From assembly GCF_964228735.1 (NCBI RefSeq), contig NZ_CAXRBQ010000032.1:1-64000 (forward strand): a stretch of 64,000 nt of DNA, read 5' to 3'. This DNA is from Pontibacterium sp964228735 (GTDB lineage Bacteria > Pseudomonadota > Gammaproteobacteria > Pseudomonadales > Balneatricaceae). The position numbers and the translations under genes are program-made. Under the pieces are notes generated by a model. That model worked only from the letters and a program-made list of their open reading frames with translations, was not told the origin of the DNA and ran no database searches. Below, one piece after another: positions 50,482 through 58,918 of the stretch; position 1 is the stretch's first letter; the number at the start of each line of letters is the position of its first letter.

Positions 50482-52539
50482 TTAGTATTTAGCAACGCCC
50501 TGCTCGTCCAGGTACCACTGGGATGGCAGGTATGGGTATACGCGGTAGTAGTCGTAAGACCAGGTCTTCGGTGTTTCGAAGTTGCCCAGCTTGTTGCTGC
50601 GGTAGATTGGGTTAACCGCTTTCACAGTACCGATGATGAACAGGTCATCAACAACACGTTTAGCGATCTCTACCCCCAGCTTGTTAGACTCGTCAGAACC
50701 GGATGGCAGGGTTACGAAGCGGTCAGCCATCTTCTGCATTTCGTTTACTGTCTGAGGTGGCTTCACACCTTCAGTACCGTTGGTGTCGCGGTACTGAGCC
50801 CACAGCATGCCGGTACGCAGACCGAAGAAGTTGTCGTAAGGAGGCAGCAGAGTCTGAGTATCACTTGCCAGAGTCGCCAGTGGACGGCCCATTACCCAGA
50901 ACATTACGCTCAGGTCGTTAGCCGTCTGAGAGTTACGGTACTCGTCAGAAGTGACTTCCTTGATGGTCGCTTTCACACCCACGTCGTTCCAGTTGTTGGC
51001 GATGATCTCAACCACTTCGGTTGCGGCGCCCTGAGTTGCGTACTGGATGTTCAGCTCGAACTTCTTGCCGGAAGGCAGGTCACGCAGGCCGTCGCCGTCT
51101 TTGTCGACTACACCCGCTTTGTCCAGCAGCTCTTTCGCCAGTTTCTGGTCGAACTGAGTCCACGCGCTCTTCAGATCTTCAGTTACGAAAGATGCAGTGT
51201 CAGCGTCGAATGCAGTGTACTGAGTGGGTTTACCCAAGCCGAAGTATGCAATCTCGTTGATCTGATCACGGTTAACCGCAACAGACATTGCACGACGGAA
51301 GTTCACGTCGTTGAATACTGCGCGCTTCTCCATGTCCTTATCGGTCAGGTTGAAGGCGAACGTGGTTTCACCAATGGTTGGACGCAGTGCGATCTCGTAG
51401 TTGCCCTGCTCTTTGTTTTCCAGCAGTACCGGTGCCTGCGGCAGGTTAACGGCCTGAGACTTGTAGTCCACGTCGCCTGCGATCAGCTTAGCGGTCTGGA
51501 TATCCTGATCGCCGATGAATACTTCGTTGATTTCGTTGATGTATGGCAGCTGGTTACCCGCAGTATCAACCTGGAAGAAATATGGGTTAGCAACCAGACG
51601 GCGGCCTTCCAGCGTCTCTTCTACAACCAGGTGAGATTCCAGGGTTGGGGCGATGGCAGTGAAGCCCGCTTTTACCAAACGGTCGGACGCGGCTTTGTCT
51701 TTCAGCAACGGCGTTGGAACGTCTTTCCAGTCAGACTGACCGTAGTAGAAGTTGATTACCGCGTAGCCGTTATCGAAGCCCAGCTCTTTTGCCAGCTTGT
51801 CAGCGTCTTTGTTGAATTCAGGGTGGAACTTGGAAAGCAGGTGCTTAGGCTGGAATGGCTGAGCGTAGTCCAGTGCGAAGTTAGCCAGCAGACCTGGTTT
51901 TGGCGCGTTCAGGGTGAAACGCACGGTGGTTTCGTCCAGCGCTTCAACTTTCATCGGTTTGCCTTCGGACATGAAACGATCCTTTGGCTTCTCGATGATG
52001 TTGGTGTCCATCAGCATGTTGTTGTACCAGAACGCGATGTCGTCTGCGGTGAAGGCAGAACCGTCAGACCATTTGTGGCCCTTACGCAGTTCAAAAGTCA
52101 GCTGAGTGAAGTCTTCGTTCCATGTCCAGGACTTAGCAATGTTTGGTACCACAGTCTGCAGGTCGTCGTTGTAACGCACCAGGTTCACGTGACGTACAGA
52201 CAGCAGGTCGGACGTGCCTGATTCAGTTGCCTTGGAGATACCGTCCAGAACACCGCCGTAGATACCGATCTGGCCGTAAGGTGCAATCACCAGAGGTTCA
52301 GCTGGCAGACGCTTAGCCAGCGGCATCAGGTCTGGGTTACCGGCGATGCGTGCGTTCAGCTTAGCGATAGCTGGGTTCTCGGAGAAAGACATCGCACAGC
52401 CGTACTTCTGTTCAAACTCAGCGCGTTCAAACAGGTGCGGGAATGCACCACCTTCATTAGGACCGGATACTGACGGGCAAGCGGCCATCACGTTGGTAGC
52501 CAGCAGCGCAGCTGCGCCTGCGAACAGTAACTTAGACAT
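50482..52539 (-). CDS. ABC transporter substrate-binding protein (SBP_bac_5, Opp/Dpp family)
   Basis: A 685-residue periplasmic binding protein, larger than DppA/OppA (about 535). It has a signal peptide (1-20, LLATNVMAA) and the SBP_bac_5 pattern VPNIAKSWTWNEDFTQLTFELRKGHKWSDGSAFTADDI split over residues about 135-175, then FNDVNFRRAMSVAVNRDQI. Two early cysteines (about 21 and 52) may form a disulfide. It captures the solute for the permeases downstream. The adjacent phosphodiesterase and phosphatase suggest a phosphorylated or phosphodiester ligand rather than a plain peptide; this is inference. Confidence 0.9.
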   Translation of the reverse strand: MSKLLFAGAAALLATNVMAACPSVSGPNEGGAFPHLFERAEFEQKYGCAMSFSENPAIAKLNARIAGNPDLMPLAKRLPAEPLVIAPYGQIGIYGGVLDGISKATESGTSDLLSVRHVNLVRYNDDLQTVVPNIAKSWTWNEDFTQLTFELRKGHKWSDGSAFTADDIAFWYNNMLMDTNIIEKPKDRFMSEGKPMKVEALDETTVRFTLNAPKPGLLANFALDYAQPFQPKHLLSKFHPEFNKDADKLAKELGFDNGYAVINFYYGQSDWKDVPTPLLKDKAASDRLVKAGFTAIAPTLESHLVVEETLEGRRLVANPYFFQVDTAGNQLPYINEINEVFIGDQDIQTAKLIAGDVDYKSQAVNLPQAPVLLENKEQGNYEIALRPTIGETTFAFNLTDKDMEKRAVFNDVNFRRAMSVAVNRDQINEIAYFGLGKPTQYTAFDADTASFVTEDLKSAWTQFDQKLAKELLDKAGVVDKDGDGLRDLPSGKKFELNIQYATQGAATEVVEIIANNWNDVGVKATIKEVTSDEYRNSQTANDLSVMFWVMGRPLATLASDTQTLLPPYDNFFGLRTGMLWAQYRDTNGTEGVKPPQTVNEMQKMADRFVTLPSGSDESNKLGVEIAKRVVDDLFIIGTVKAVNPIYRSNKLGNFETPKTWSYDYYRVYPYLPSQWYLDEQGVAKY

Positions 52540-52566
52540 GGTTTGATTCCTGAATTTTTAGGTTTA

Positions 52567-53253
52567 TCAAAGGGTTAAAGTAGGAGCTTCGGTTTCGGTC
52601 AATTGCCAATTCAAGGTACACCAGCCACGCTGGCTGGCGATCTCTGAAAGCTTGGTGTCCGGGTTGGTTGCCACCGGATTAGGCACCTGCTCGAGCAGGG
52701 CCAGATCGTTGATCGAATCGCTGTGGAACAGCGCATCGGTCAGAGCTTCGTTTTGTTCTTCACACCAGATCGCCAGACGCTGCACCTTGCCTTCGCGAAA
52801 GGATGGGATGCCGTCGATGGCGCCGGTGTAGTAACCGTCGTCGTTCTTCACCAGGTCGATCGCCAGCACATCTTCAACACCCAGCTCGTGTGCCACTGCT
52901 TTCACGATAAAGGTCACGGTGGCGGAGATGATCAGCGGGCGATGGCCCTCTGCCTTCAGTGCCTGCAGCAGTGCGCGGCCTTCCGGGTAGATGCGCGGGC
53001 GGATGTAATCGCTGATAAAGTCCGGCAGCAGGGCGTCGATCTCATCGCTGTGCAGGCCGAGTACCGGTTCCACCAGAAACTCGACGTATTCGTTCATGGA
53101 AAGCTGTTCGTTGTTGTACAGCTCCATCATCACCGCATCGCGGCGGATGTACTCTTCGTCTGCCAGACCCCGTGCCTTCAGGTAGCTGCAGAACAGGGAT
53201 GCGGAATCACCCGCCACCAGGGTTTCGTCCAGATCAAAAATTGCCAGTGCCAT
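52567..53253 (-). CDS. HAD-IB family phosphatase
   Basis: A 228-residue HAD hydrolase. Motif I AIFDLDETLVAGDS, motif II Ser/Thr in IISATVTF, and motif IV SDSINDLALLEQV fit the PSP-like HAD-IB group, with a helical C1 cap between motifs I and II. No signal peptide, so it acts in the cytosol. Its start overlaps the upstream phosphodiesterase stop (TAATG), so the two are translationally coupled. Likely substrate: the phosphomonoester released by that enzyme. Phosphoserine- or phosphocholine-phosphatase activities occur in the same group. Confidence 0.88.
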   Translation of the reverse strand: MALAIFDLDETLVAGDSASLFCSYLKARGLADEEYIRRDAVMMELYNNEQLSMNEYVEFLVEPVLGLHSDEIDALLPDFISDYIRPRIYPEGRALLQALKAEGHRPLIISATVTFIVKAVAHELGVEDVLAIDLVKNDDGYYTGAIDGIPSFREGKVQRLAIWCEEQNEALTDALFHSDSINDLALLEQVPNPVATNPDTKLSEIASQRGWCTLNWQLTETEAPTLTL

Positions 53254-54077
53254 TACAGTCCCCTTTCCCCACTCAGCAGGCCTTCGGTTACCGGTTTGCC
53301 GTGGTTGTTGATACCCAACAGTTCACATACAACGCCGCACAGCTCCAGTTGCTGTGGTTCCGCGCTGTGGCTGTGGCTGAAACCATTGCCGATCACAAAC
53401 AGTGGCACTTCACGCTCTTCCGGCAGAAGGCCGCCGTGGCTTTTGTCTTCGTTCATGCCGTGGTCGGCGGTGATCAGGATCTGGTAGCCCTCTTGGATCC
53501 AGGCCGGCAGATGATCGGATAGTGCCGCATCGGTGCGGCGGGTTGTGTTGCGGTAGTGACCGCTATCGATGCCCGCGCGGTGGCCGGCATCATCGATGTT
53601 CATCGGGTGTACCAGCAGGAATTCCGGGTTGTAGGTACGTAGCAGGTGTTCCGCGTCCAGGAACAGGTGGGAATCCGGGTAGTGGTCTTCGTGGTAGAAG
53701 ATGCCGTAGGGGATCAACTGTTCCGGGTCGATGGTGTAACGGTCACGGATCGCGTCGTACGGGGTGCGGTTGTACAGCTCGCTCACCCAGTTGTATGCCG
53801 CGGCAGCGCTGGTCAGACCCGCGTTACGCGCGAGACTGAAGATGCTCTGCTGGTTGGAATTACGGGTCACATGGTTATGCACGATACCGCTGACTGCCGG
53901 TGCGACACCGGTCAGGATCGCTTCGTACAGAGGACGGGACATGGAAGGCAGTTCGCATTCCACCTTGTACAGGGTCGCAATCCCCTGCTCTTTCAGTGCC
54001 TGAAGGTAACCCATGCAGGTCTCACCGACCTGATAGTTGAGACCGTCCAGCACAACCAGAATGACTTTTTTAGACAT
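53253..54077 (-). CDS. Alkaline phosphatase superfamily (NPP-like) phosphodiesterase
   Basis: A 274-residue, minimal member of the alkaline phosphatase/NPP superfamily (PF01663-like). Two-metal ligands are visible: Asp in VVLDGLNY, nucleophile Ser/Thr in ELPSMSRPLYE, DxxxH in NIDDAGHRAG, DH in ITADHGMNED, and a final His in SHGG. No signal peptide, so it is cytosolic, unlike classical periplasmic NPPs. It is the first gene of the operon and overlaps the HAD phosphatase start. A phosphodiester or phosphonoester substrate imported by the ABC system is inferred. Confidence 0.87.
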   Translation of the reverse strand: MSKKVILVVLDGLNYQVGETCMGYLQALKEQGIATLYKVECELPSMSRPLYEAILTGVAPAVSGIVHNHVTRNSNQQSIFSLARNAGLTSAAAAYNWVSELYNRTPYDAIRDRYTIDPEQLIPYGIFYHEDHYPDSHLFLDAEHLLRTYNPEFLLVHPMNIDDAGHRAGIDSGHYRNTTRRTDAALSDHLPAWIQEGYQILITADHGMNEDKSHGGLLPEEREVPLFVIGNGFSHSHSAEPQQLELCGVVCELLGINNHGKPVTEGLLSGERGL

Positions 54078-54568
54078 AGAAACCTGTAGCTCAGCCTTTA
54101 GCTGCCCGCGTGTTATGGATCAGGTGTGCGCGGACAGGCGTTGAAAACAGGGTCTAAGATACGGTTGCTGTGTGACTGGTCTGTGTAGGAAATAAGTAAA
54201 AATGATGAAAGGTGGTGGTTTGAGCTTATGTGTATAACTAATTCTTGGGTTTTGTAATTGAATTGATGGTTAGAGGAGGTTGAGTGAAACCCATTGAAAT
54301 ATAAGGGTTAGTCAGGGGCTGTTGCGGTGGTTTAAGCGTGGAGGTGCGATCGGGTTCGTGGTTTGGTGCCAGGATTGGCTGTCATAAAAGAACTTTTTAA
54401 GGGGCACTTCTGGTTTGTTGTACGGGGAGCGTTCACCGCGTTTCAAACACGGAAGTGTGGTGCAAGACGATGGTAAGGGGTTTGCACTGCAAAAAATGGT
54501 ATATAATTTCCATCTTTTGAGCGGCCCAAGTAGCTGGCCGGGTAGTCCTGAATAACAAGATCAGATTG
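54078..54568. other. Divergent intergenic region before the hemerythrin-GGDEF gene
   Basis: This 491-bp gap lies upstream of both the phosphodiesterase operon and the hemerythrin-GGDEF gene. It contains a good -10 TATAAT (54502-54507) about 60 bp before the plus-strand start, but the -35 is weak. The phosphodiesterase side carries an AGG ribosome site and no PhoB box: two CTGTGT copies are 13 bp apart instead of 11. No coding frame or riboswitch is seen. Confidence 0.45.
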
Positions 54569-56800
54569 ATGCAAAGATTAGAGTGGGATGAGGGGATGAG
54601 CGTTGGGGTCGAGGCGATCGACAACGACCACAAGCAGCTCCTGGCACTGATTAACGAGATCTCCGATGCCATTGATCGGAACAAAGCACCCGCTGTTATT
54701 GAGGATGTATTCGCTCAACTCGAAGCTTATGTGGTCGAGCACTTCTCCCGGGAAGAGGCGCTGATGCGCCAATGCCGCTATCCCGATCTGAAAGCCCACA
54801 TCAAACAACACCGTCAGTTCACCGCCAAGGTGCCGGAATTAAAACGGGAACTGCTCAACGCCGACTCCACGGAAGTGGCAGCGGAAATCAACCTGTTCCT
54901 GTTCGACTGGCTGATGAACCATATCGTTGGCGAGGATATGTGTTTTGCCCAGTTGGCGCATGATTCCGGTCTCAGTACCAAGAAGCAGCGCAAACCTTCC
55001 CGCCTGCGCCGTATGACCGCTTGGTTGGGCAACCGCCTGACGTTAGGTCGCAGGATTTTCCTGACTGCATTGATCCCGATTGTCGGCGTCAGTCTGCTCA
55101 GCGTGTTGGTGCTGTGGATAAGTTTCCAGCGCTTCTACCACGTACAGCAGTTGATGGGGGTGACTGCGATTGTGCAGGAGATAAACGACCTCAGCCATCA
55201 GCTGCAGAAGGAACGTGGTCTGAGCGCAGGGGTAATCTCCAGTGAATATGCTGCGTTTAAGCCCTCACTGCAGTCCCAGAGGCAGCAGACTGATCAGGCG
55301 GTGACGGATTTTCTCGATCAATTGCAGGGATTACCTGAACTAGATCCCCTGCTGGCCACGCAGATTCAGATCACCCGCCAGAAGCTGGATGAACTGGCCG
55401 GTCTGCGTGATCAGATCGACAGCGGTTCGCTGACGGTGATCCAGTCACTGGGCTACTACTCTACGCTGATCGATAGTCTGCAGAAGATTCCGGAAGGCAC
55501 GCTCAAGCTGGAAATGGATTCGGACCTGGTCAACTCCATGACAGCGTACACCGCACTTTTGCATATGAAAGAAGCGGCGGGGGTACAGCGGGCGATCGGT
55601 ACCCAGGCGATCCTGCAAGGCGAATTTTCACCGGGACTGTACCAGCGTTATGCGAGTCTGATCGGCGAGCAACGTAGCTTTAGCAAAGTGTTTAACCAGT
55701 TCGTGAGCCCCGAGCAGCAAAAACTCTGGCAGGCCCATATCCAAGGCCCTGCAGCGATCCGGATGCAGGGGTTCGAGAGCCTGATCGACCGTGCGATACA
55801 GGAAGATCGGCTGGCCATGCTGGACAGCCAGCGCTGGTTTGAAGTGACCTCGGCGCGTATTGACGGTCTGAAAACACTGGCCGATCAACTGGGTGAGGTG
55901 ATTGATGCCCGGGCGACCCAGCAGGTCAGCGAACTCAAATGGGGGCTTGTGATCACCACGATCACCTTGATGATCATCCTGAGCCTGACCATTCTGCTCT
56001 CCTGGCTGCTTAACCGCAGTGTGATTGATCCTGTACGCCGTATGACCCGTGCCATGACTCGCCTGGCCGAAGGCGAGCGGGACCTGCGCTTTACCGACCA
56101 CTTTGCGCGGGACGAGCTGGGACGGATGGCGGCGGCGTACGAGGAGTGTCGTCGCAGCCTGTTGCGGGCGGATGTGGCATCGACCGTGAGCAACCATCGA
56201 CAGCAGGTGGAACTGCAGGCCCGTATCCGTGAAAAGGAGCGCTTCCGGGTACTTGCTTCAACGGATCCTCTAACCGGCGCAGTAAACCGGCGCAAATTCA
56301 CTGAACTGGCGGAGAACGAGATCGAACGTGCCGAGCGTTACAAGCGGCCATTGTCGGTGATGATGCTGGATCTTGACCACTTTAAACGGGTTAACGATAC
56401 CTATGGGCATGCCGCCGGGGATGATGTGCTGCGGATGTTTTACCAGACCTGTTACGGCAAGGTGCGCAGTACAGATGTTGTATCTCGCCTGGGCGGTGAA
56501 GAGTTCGCCATCCTGATGCCGGAAACCGATTTGAAGCAGGCGCTGGAACTAGCCGCCCGTATCCGCTACGCCATCAGTCAGTTGGTGGTGAAGGTGGGGA
56601 CCCGTGATCGGGTGAATACCCTGACCGTCAGTATCGGTGTTACCGCCTGGGATGTTGACCAGGCACAAACCATTAGCGATATGCTGGAGCAGGCGGACCA
56701 GGCGCTGTATTACGCCAAGGAATCGGGCCGTGACCGCGTGGTTGGTTACGATGAACACTGCCAGCTGGAAACGGAAAAGACTCGGGCCTTGGACGTTTAA
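54569..56800 (+). CDS. Bacteriohemerythrin-NIT-HAMP-GGDEF diguanylate cyclase
   Basis: A 743-residue membrane receptor. Domains in order: cytosolic bacteriohemerythrin (about 1-130; DNDHKQL, HFSREE, HIKQHRQF, NHIVGED, all di-iron ligands present), transmembrane helix (about 160-185), periplasmic NIT nitrate/nitrite-sensing domain (about 190-440; LQKERGLSAG signature), second helix (about 455-480), HAMP (about 480-530), and GGDEF (about 565-725). The active site GGEEF is intact and an RxxD (RSTD) inhibitory site precedes it. It probably converts O2/NO state and nitrate/nitrite into c-di-GMP output. ATG 54569 is used; a TTG precedes it. Confidence 0.92.
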   Translation: MQRLEWDEGMSVGVEAIDNDHKQLLALINEISDAIDRNKAPAVIEDVFAQLEAYVVEHFSREEALMRQCRYPDLKAHIKQHRQFTAKVPELKRELLNADSTEVAAEINLFLFDWLMNHIVGEDMCFAQLAHDSGLSTKKQRKPSRLRRMTAWLGNRLTLGRRIFLTALIPIVGVSLLSVLVLWISFQRFYHVQQLMGVTAIVQEINDLSHQLQKERGLSAGVISSEYAAFKPSLQSQRQQTDQAVTDFLDQLQGLPELDPLLATQIQITRQKLDELAGLRDQIDSGSLTVIQSLGYYSTLIDSLQKIPEGTLKLEMDSDLVNSMTAYTALLHMKEAAGVQRAIGTQAILQGEFSPGLYQRYASLIGEQRSFSKVFNQFVSPEQQKLWQAHIQGPAAIRMQGFESLIDRAIQEDRLAMLDSQRWFEVTSARIDGLKTLADQLGEVIDARATQQVSELKWGLVITTITLMIILSLTILLSWLLNRSVIDPVRRMTRAMTRLAEGERDLRFTDHFARDELGRMAAAYEECRRSLLRADVASTVSNHRQQVELQARIREKERFRVLASTDPLTGAVNRRKFTELAENEIERAERYKRPLSVMMLDLDHFKRVNDTYGHAAGDDVLRMFYQTCYGKVRSTDVVSRLGGEEFAILMPETDLKQALELAARIRYAISQLVVKVGTRDRVNTLTVSIGVTAWDVDQAQTISDMLEQADQALYYAKESGRDRVVGYDEHCQLETEKTRALDV

Positions 56801-57014
56801 CCTGCCATTACATCGGCCGGCTATATTGTCAATAAAGCGATACATTAATAATGCTTAATGTTTGCTAAGTGTATCATTAATTGACTTTCGTCATTAACGG
56901 GCAAGCCAGGCCTCTCCTATCATTAAGACAGACTCACCGATCCCCATCCGAACCGGATCAGAGGTCGCATTCCGCATACCAATGGGCTGATCCCGATAGC
57001 CGAGGTTTACACCG

Positions 57015-57575
57015 ATGATTAATGAGCCAAACTCAACAGGTGCAGGAAGCAACGAAGATCCATTGATGGACTTTTCCAACTGTCACGTAGGCATTACCAA
57101 GAACTTCGAACGTCTGCGTAAGCTGGCGGAAACCGAGATTGAAGTGCCCGTGCAAGCGGAGGTGAAAGACGCTGCCAAAAGTTTGCTGGCGTTTTTCCAG
57201 GATGTGGTGCTGGAGCATCACTCCGAAGAGGAGCAGGAACTGTTCGCAGAAGTTACGGATTCTGCCCGCCATGGTGGCGATGATGCAGCCAAAGCGCTGG
57301 CGATGATCGATCAGCTCACCAAAGAGCATCGTTCTCTGGAGGCGCAGTGGAAAGCGATTCAAGCGGATATTAAACTGCTCTCCAAAGGCAAACCTGCGAC
57401 GCTGGATCAGGACGCTGCCGCGAAGCTGGCGACGGAATACCTGGCGCATGCCAACTTCGAAGAGCAGGAATTTCTGCCGCTGTCCGCTAAAATTCTGGGC
57501 GAGCGTGGCTTGTCTTCCCTAGGGCTGTCCCTGCATATGCGTCACACCGATGTGAGCATCCCAAACTACATCTAA
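57015..57575 (+). CDS. Hemerythrin HHE-domain protein
   Basis: A 186-residue soluble protein with one hemerythrin-like four-helix domain (about 20-165). Candidate iron ligands: His in SNCHVGITKNF, the HHSEEEQELF run, KEHRSLE and AHANFEEQEF, with H and E spaced as in HHE domains. GAGGT precedes the ATG by about 8 nt. It follows the hemerythrin-GGDEF receptor by 214 bp on the same strand, so it may buffer or deliver O2/NO or protect against them. The ligand is unproven. Confidence 0.85.
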   Translation: MINEPNSTGAGSNEDPLMDFSNCHVGITKNFERLRKLAETEIEVPVQAEVKDAAKSLLAFFQDVVLEHHSEEEQELFAEVTDSARHGGDDAAKALAMIDQLTKEHRSLEAQWKAIQADIKLLSKGKPATLDQDAAAKLATEYLAHANFEEQEFLPLSAKILGERGLSSLGLSLHMRHTDVSIPNYI

Positions 57576-57948
57576 GCCCCGTGCTGTTCTAATCTGGATG
57601 GTGTATCAAACTGCTATTTTGATACACCGCCGTTCTCCCTGATTTGCATTTAAACAAACGTTTGATTGCTCCCTGTACAGCGGTTTATCCAAACTGTTTT
57701 TCCATTACCTTGCCAGGTATGAAACGTTCAAGAAAACCGCGGTGAAATTCCAATTTAGGCCTTAAATTCCGTTGGTTTTGGGGAATTTTCCTGTTCAAAG
57801 TGGTATGTTTGTTAGGTGGAGGTAGGGCCAATTTATGTTCCGAGCCCGGTGACATCCCTCCACTTTGGGATAGGTTATACTCTAACGGTTGTTGCGTTAG
57901 TATTGATCATTCAATAACCACGGTATTTTTGGGTAGATTTTCCGCTGT
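57576..57948. other. Intergenic region with hairpin before the receptor operon
   Basis: It begins with a perfect 11-bp stem GGTGTATCAAA/TTTGATACACC at 57600-57628, likely the 3' end of the hemerythrin mRNA though without a U-tract. An AAATTCC/GGAATTT inverted repeat (57764-57788) follows. A TATACT at 57876-57881 could be a -10, but no -35 matches. No gene is seen. Confidence 0.5.
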
Positions 57949-58902
57949 ATGGCTGAGAAAAAAAGGATTTTAAATTCAGATTGCGGGCCTTGCCTGAGGA
58001 CGTATATCGTCTTGCTGCTCGGGCTATTTCTGCCTGGCTTAGTGCTGGCAGCGGATACGCTGGCGGTGATCTATCCCGAAGCGCCACCTCCCTACAAGCA
58101 AGTGTTTGACCAGATTGTTGAAGGCATTGAAGCACGCCATCCCGATCGCCTGCTGCGCTACCCTCTGGAGAAAGATTACAGCCGCAACCACCTGCTAAGT
58201 CAGCTTGAAGATGACCGAGTTGATATGGTGGTTACTCTGGGCCGCCGGGGATACTCGTTAATCGGTGACCTCTCCGGCAAGTACCCACTCGTCAGTGGTG
58301 CTCTCCCGTTAACACCTGCCAATACGGTGTCCGGCGTCAGCCTGATTGCCGACCCCGATACCCTGTTCAGTCAGCTGCGAAATCTCTCGCCAACCACCCA
58401 ACGTATCTTTGTGCTCTACACCAACAAGTCTCGCTGGATGGTTGATCTGGCGGAGAAATCGGCTGCAAAAAAAGGGTTTGAGCTGAATGCAAAAAGGGTA
58501 AATAGCCTGTCTGACGCGGTGCGGGCGTATGAAGCAATATTGGATCAAGCACAGGCGGAAACCGATGCGATCTGGTTACCGCTGGATAAGGTGACGTCCA
58601 ATGAGACCGTCATCCTGCCGATGCTGCTGCGCGAAGCCTGGGACCGACGCCTGGTACTGTTTTCCAGCAAACCGTCGCATGTAAAGCGGGGCACCCTGTT
58701 TTCGATCTATCCGAACAATCAGCAGTCAGGTGAGCGCCTGGCTGAGATGGTAAGAGAGTTGTATCTGGAGCGCACTGCACCGGGAGTTGAGCCTTCACGT
58801 TCCCAGAATGTGGGGGTCAATCTGCGAACCGCCGTGCACTTGGGGTTGGAGTACAGCCCAAGCCTGACACGTTCTTTTTACCGTACGTTTCCGCAACCCT
58901 GA
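57949..58902 (+). CDS. ABC-type periplasmic binding protein (ABC_sub_bind-like)
   Basis: A 317-residue protein with a signal peptide or anchor (about 17-35, TYIVLLLGLFLPGLVLA) and a two-lobed PF04392-like fold: LAVIYPEAPPPYKQVFDQIVEGIE, ISATV-free core with NTVSGVSLIADPDTLFSQLRNL and RIFVLYTNKSRWMVDLA. No permease or ATPase lies nearby; instead a histidine kinase starts 16 bp downstream. It is therefore probably the ligand-binding partner of that kinase rather than a transporter part. The ligand is unknown. Confidence 0.85.
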   Translation: MAEKKRILNSDCGPCLRTYIVLLLGLFLPGLVLAADTLAVIYPEAPPPYKQVFDQIVEGIEARHPDRLLRYPLEKDYSRNHLLSQLEDDRVDMVVTLGRRGYSLIGDLSGKYPLVSGALPLTPANTVSGVSLIADPDTLFSQLRNLSPTTQRIFVLYTNKSRWMVDLAEKSAAKKGFELNAKRVNSLSDAVRAYEAILDQAQAETDAIWLPLDKVTSNETVILPMLLREAWDRRLVLFSSKPSHVKRGTLFSIYPNNQQSGERLAEMVRELYLERTAPGVEPSRSQNVGVNLRTAVHLGLEYSPSLTRSFYRTFPQP

Positions 58903-58918
58903 TGATTAGGTAATTACC

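Noticed and set aside
54170..54200. PhoB box upstream of the phosphodiesterase operon
   Set aside because: Two CTGTGT copies are 13 bp apart rather than 11, and the sequence does not match CTGTCAT repeats, so phosphate control is not supported.
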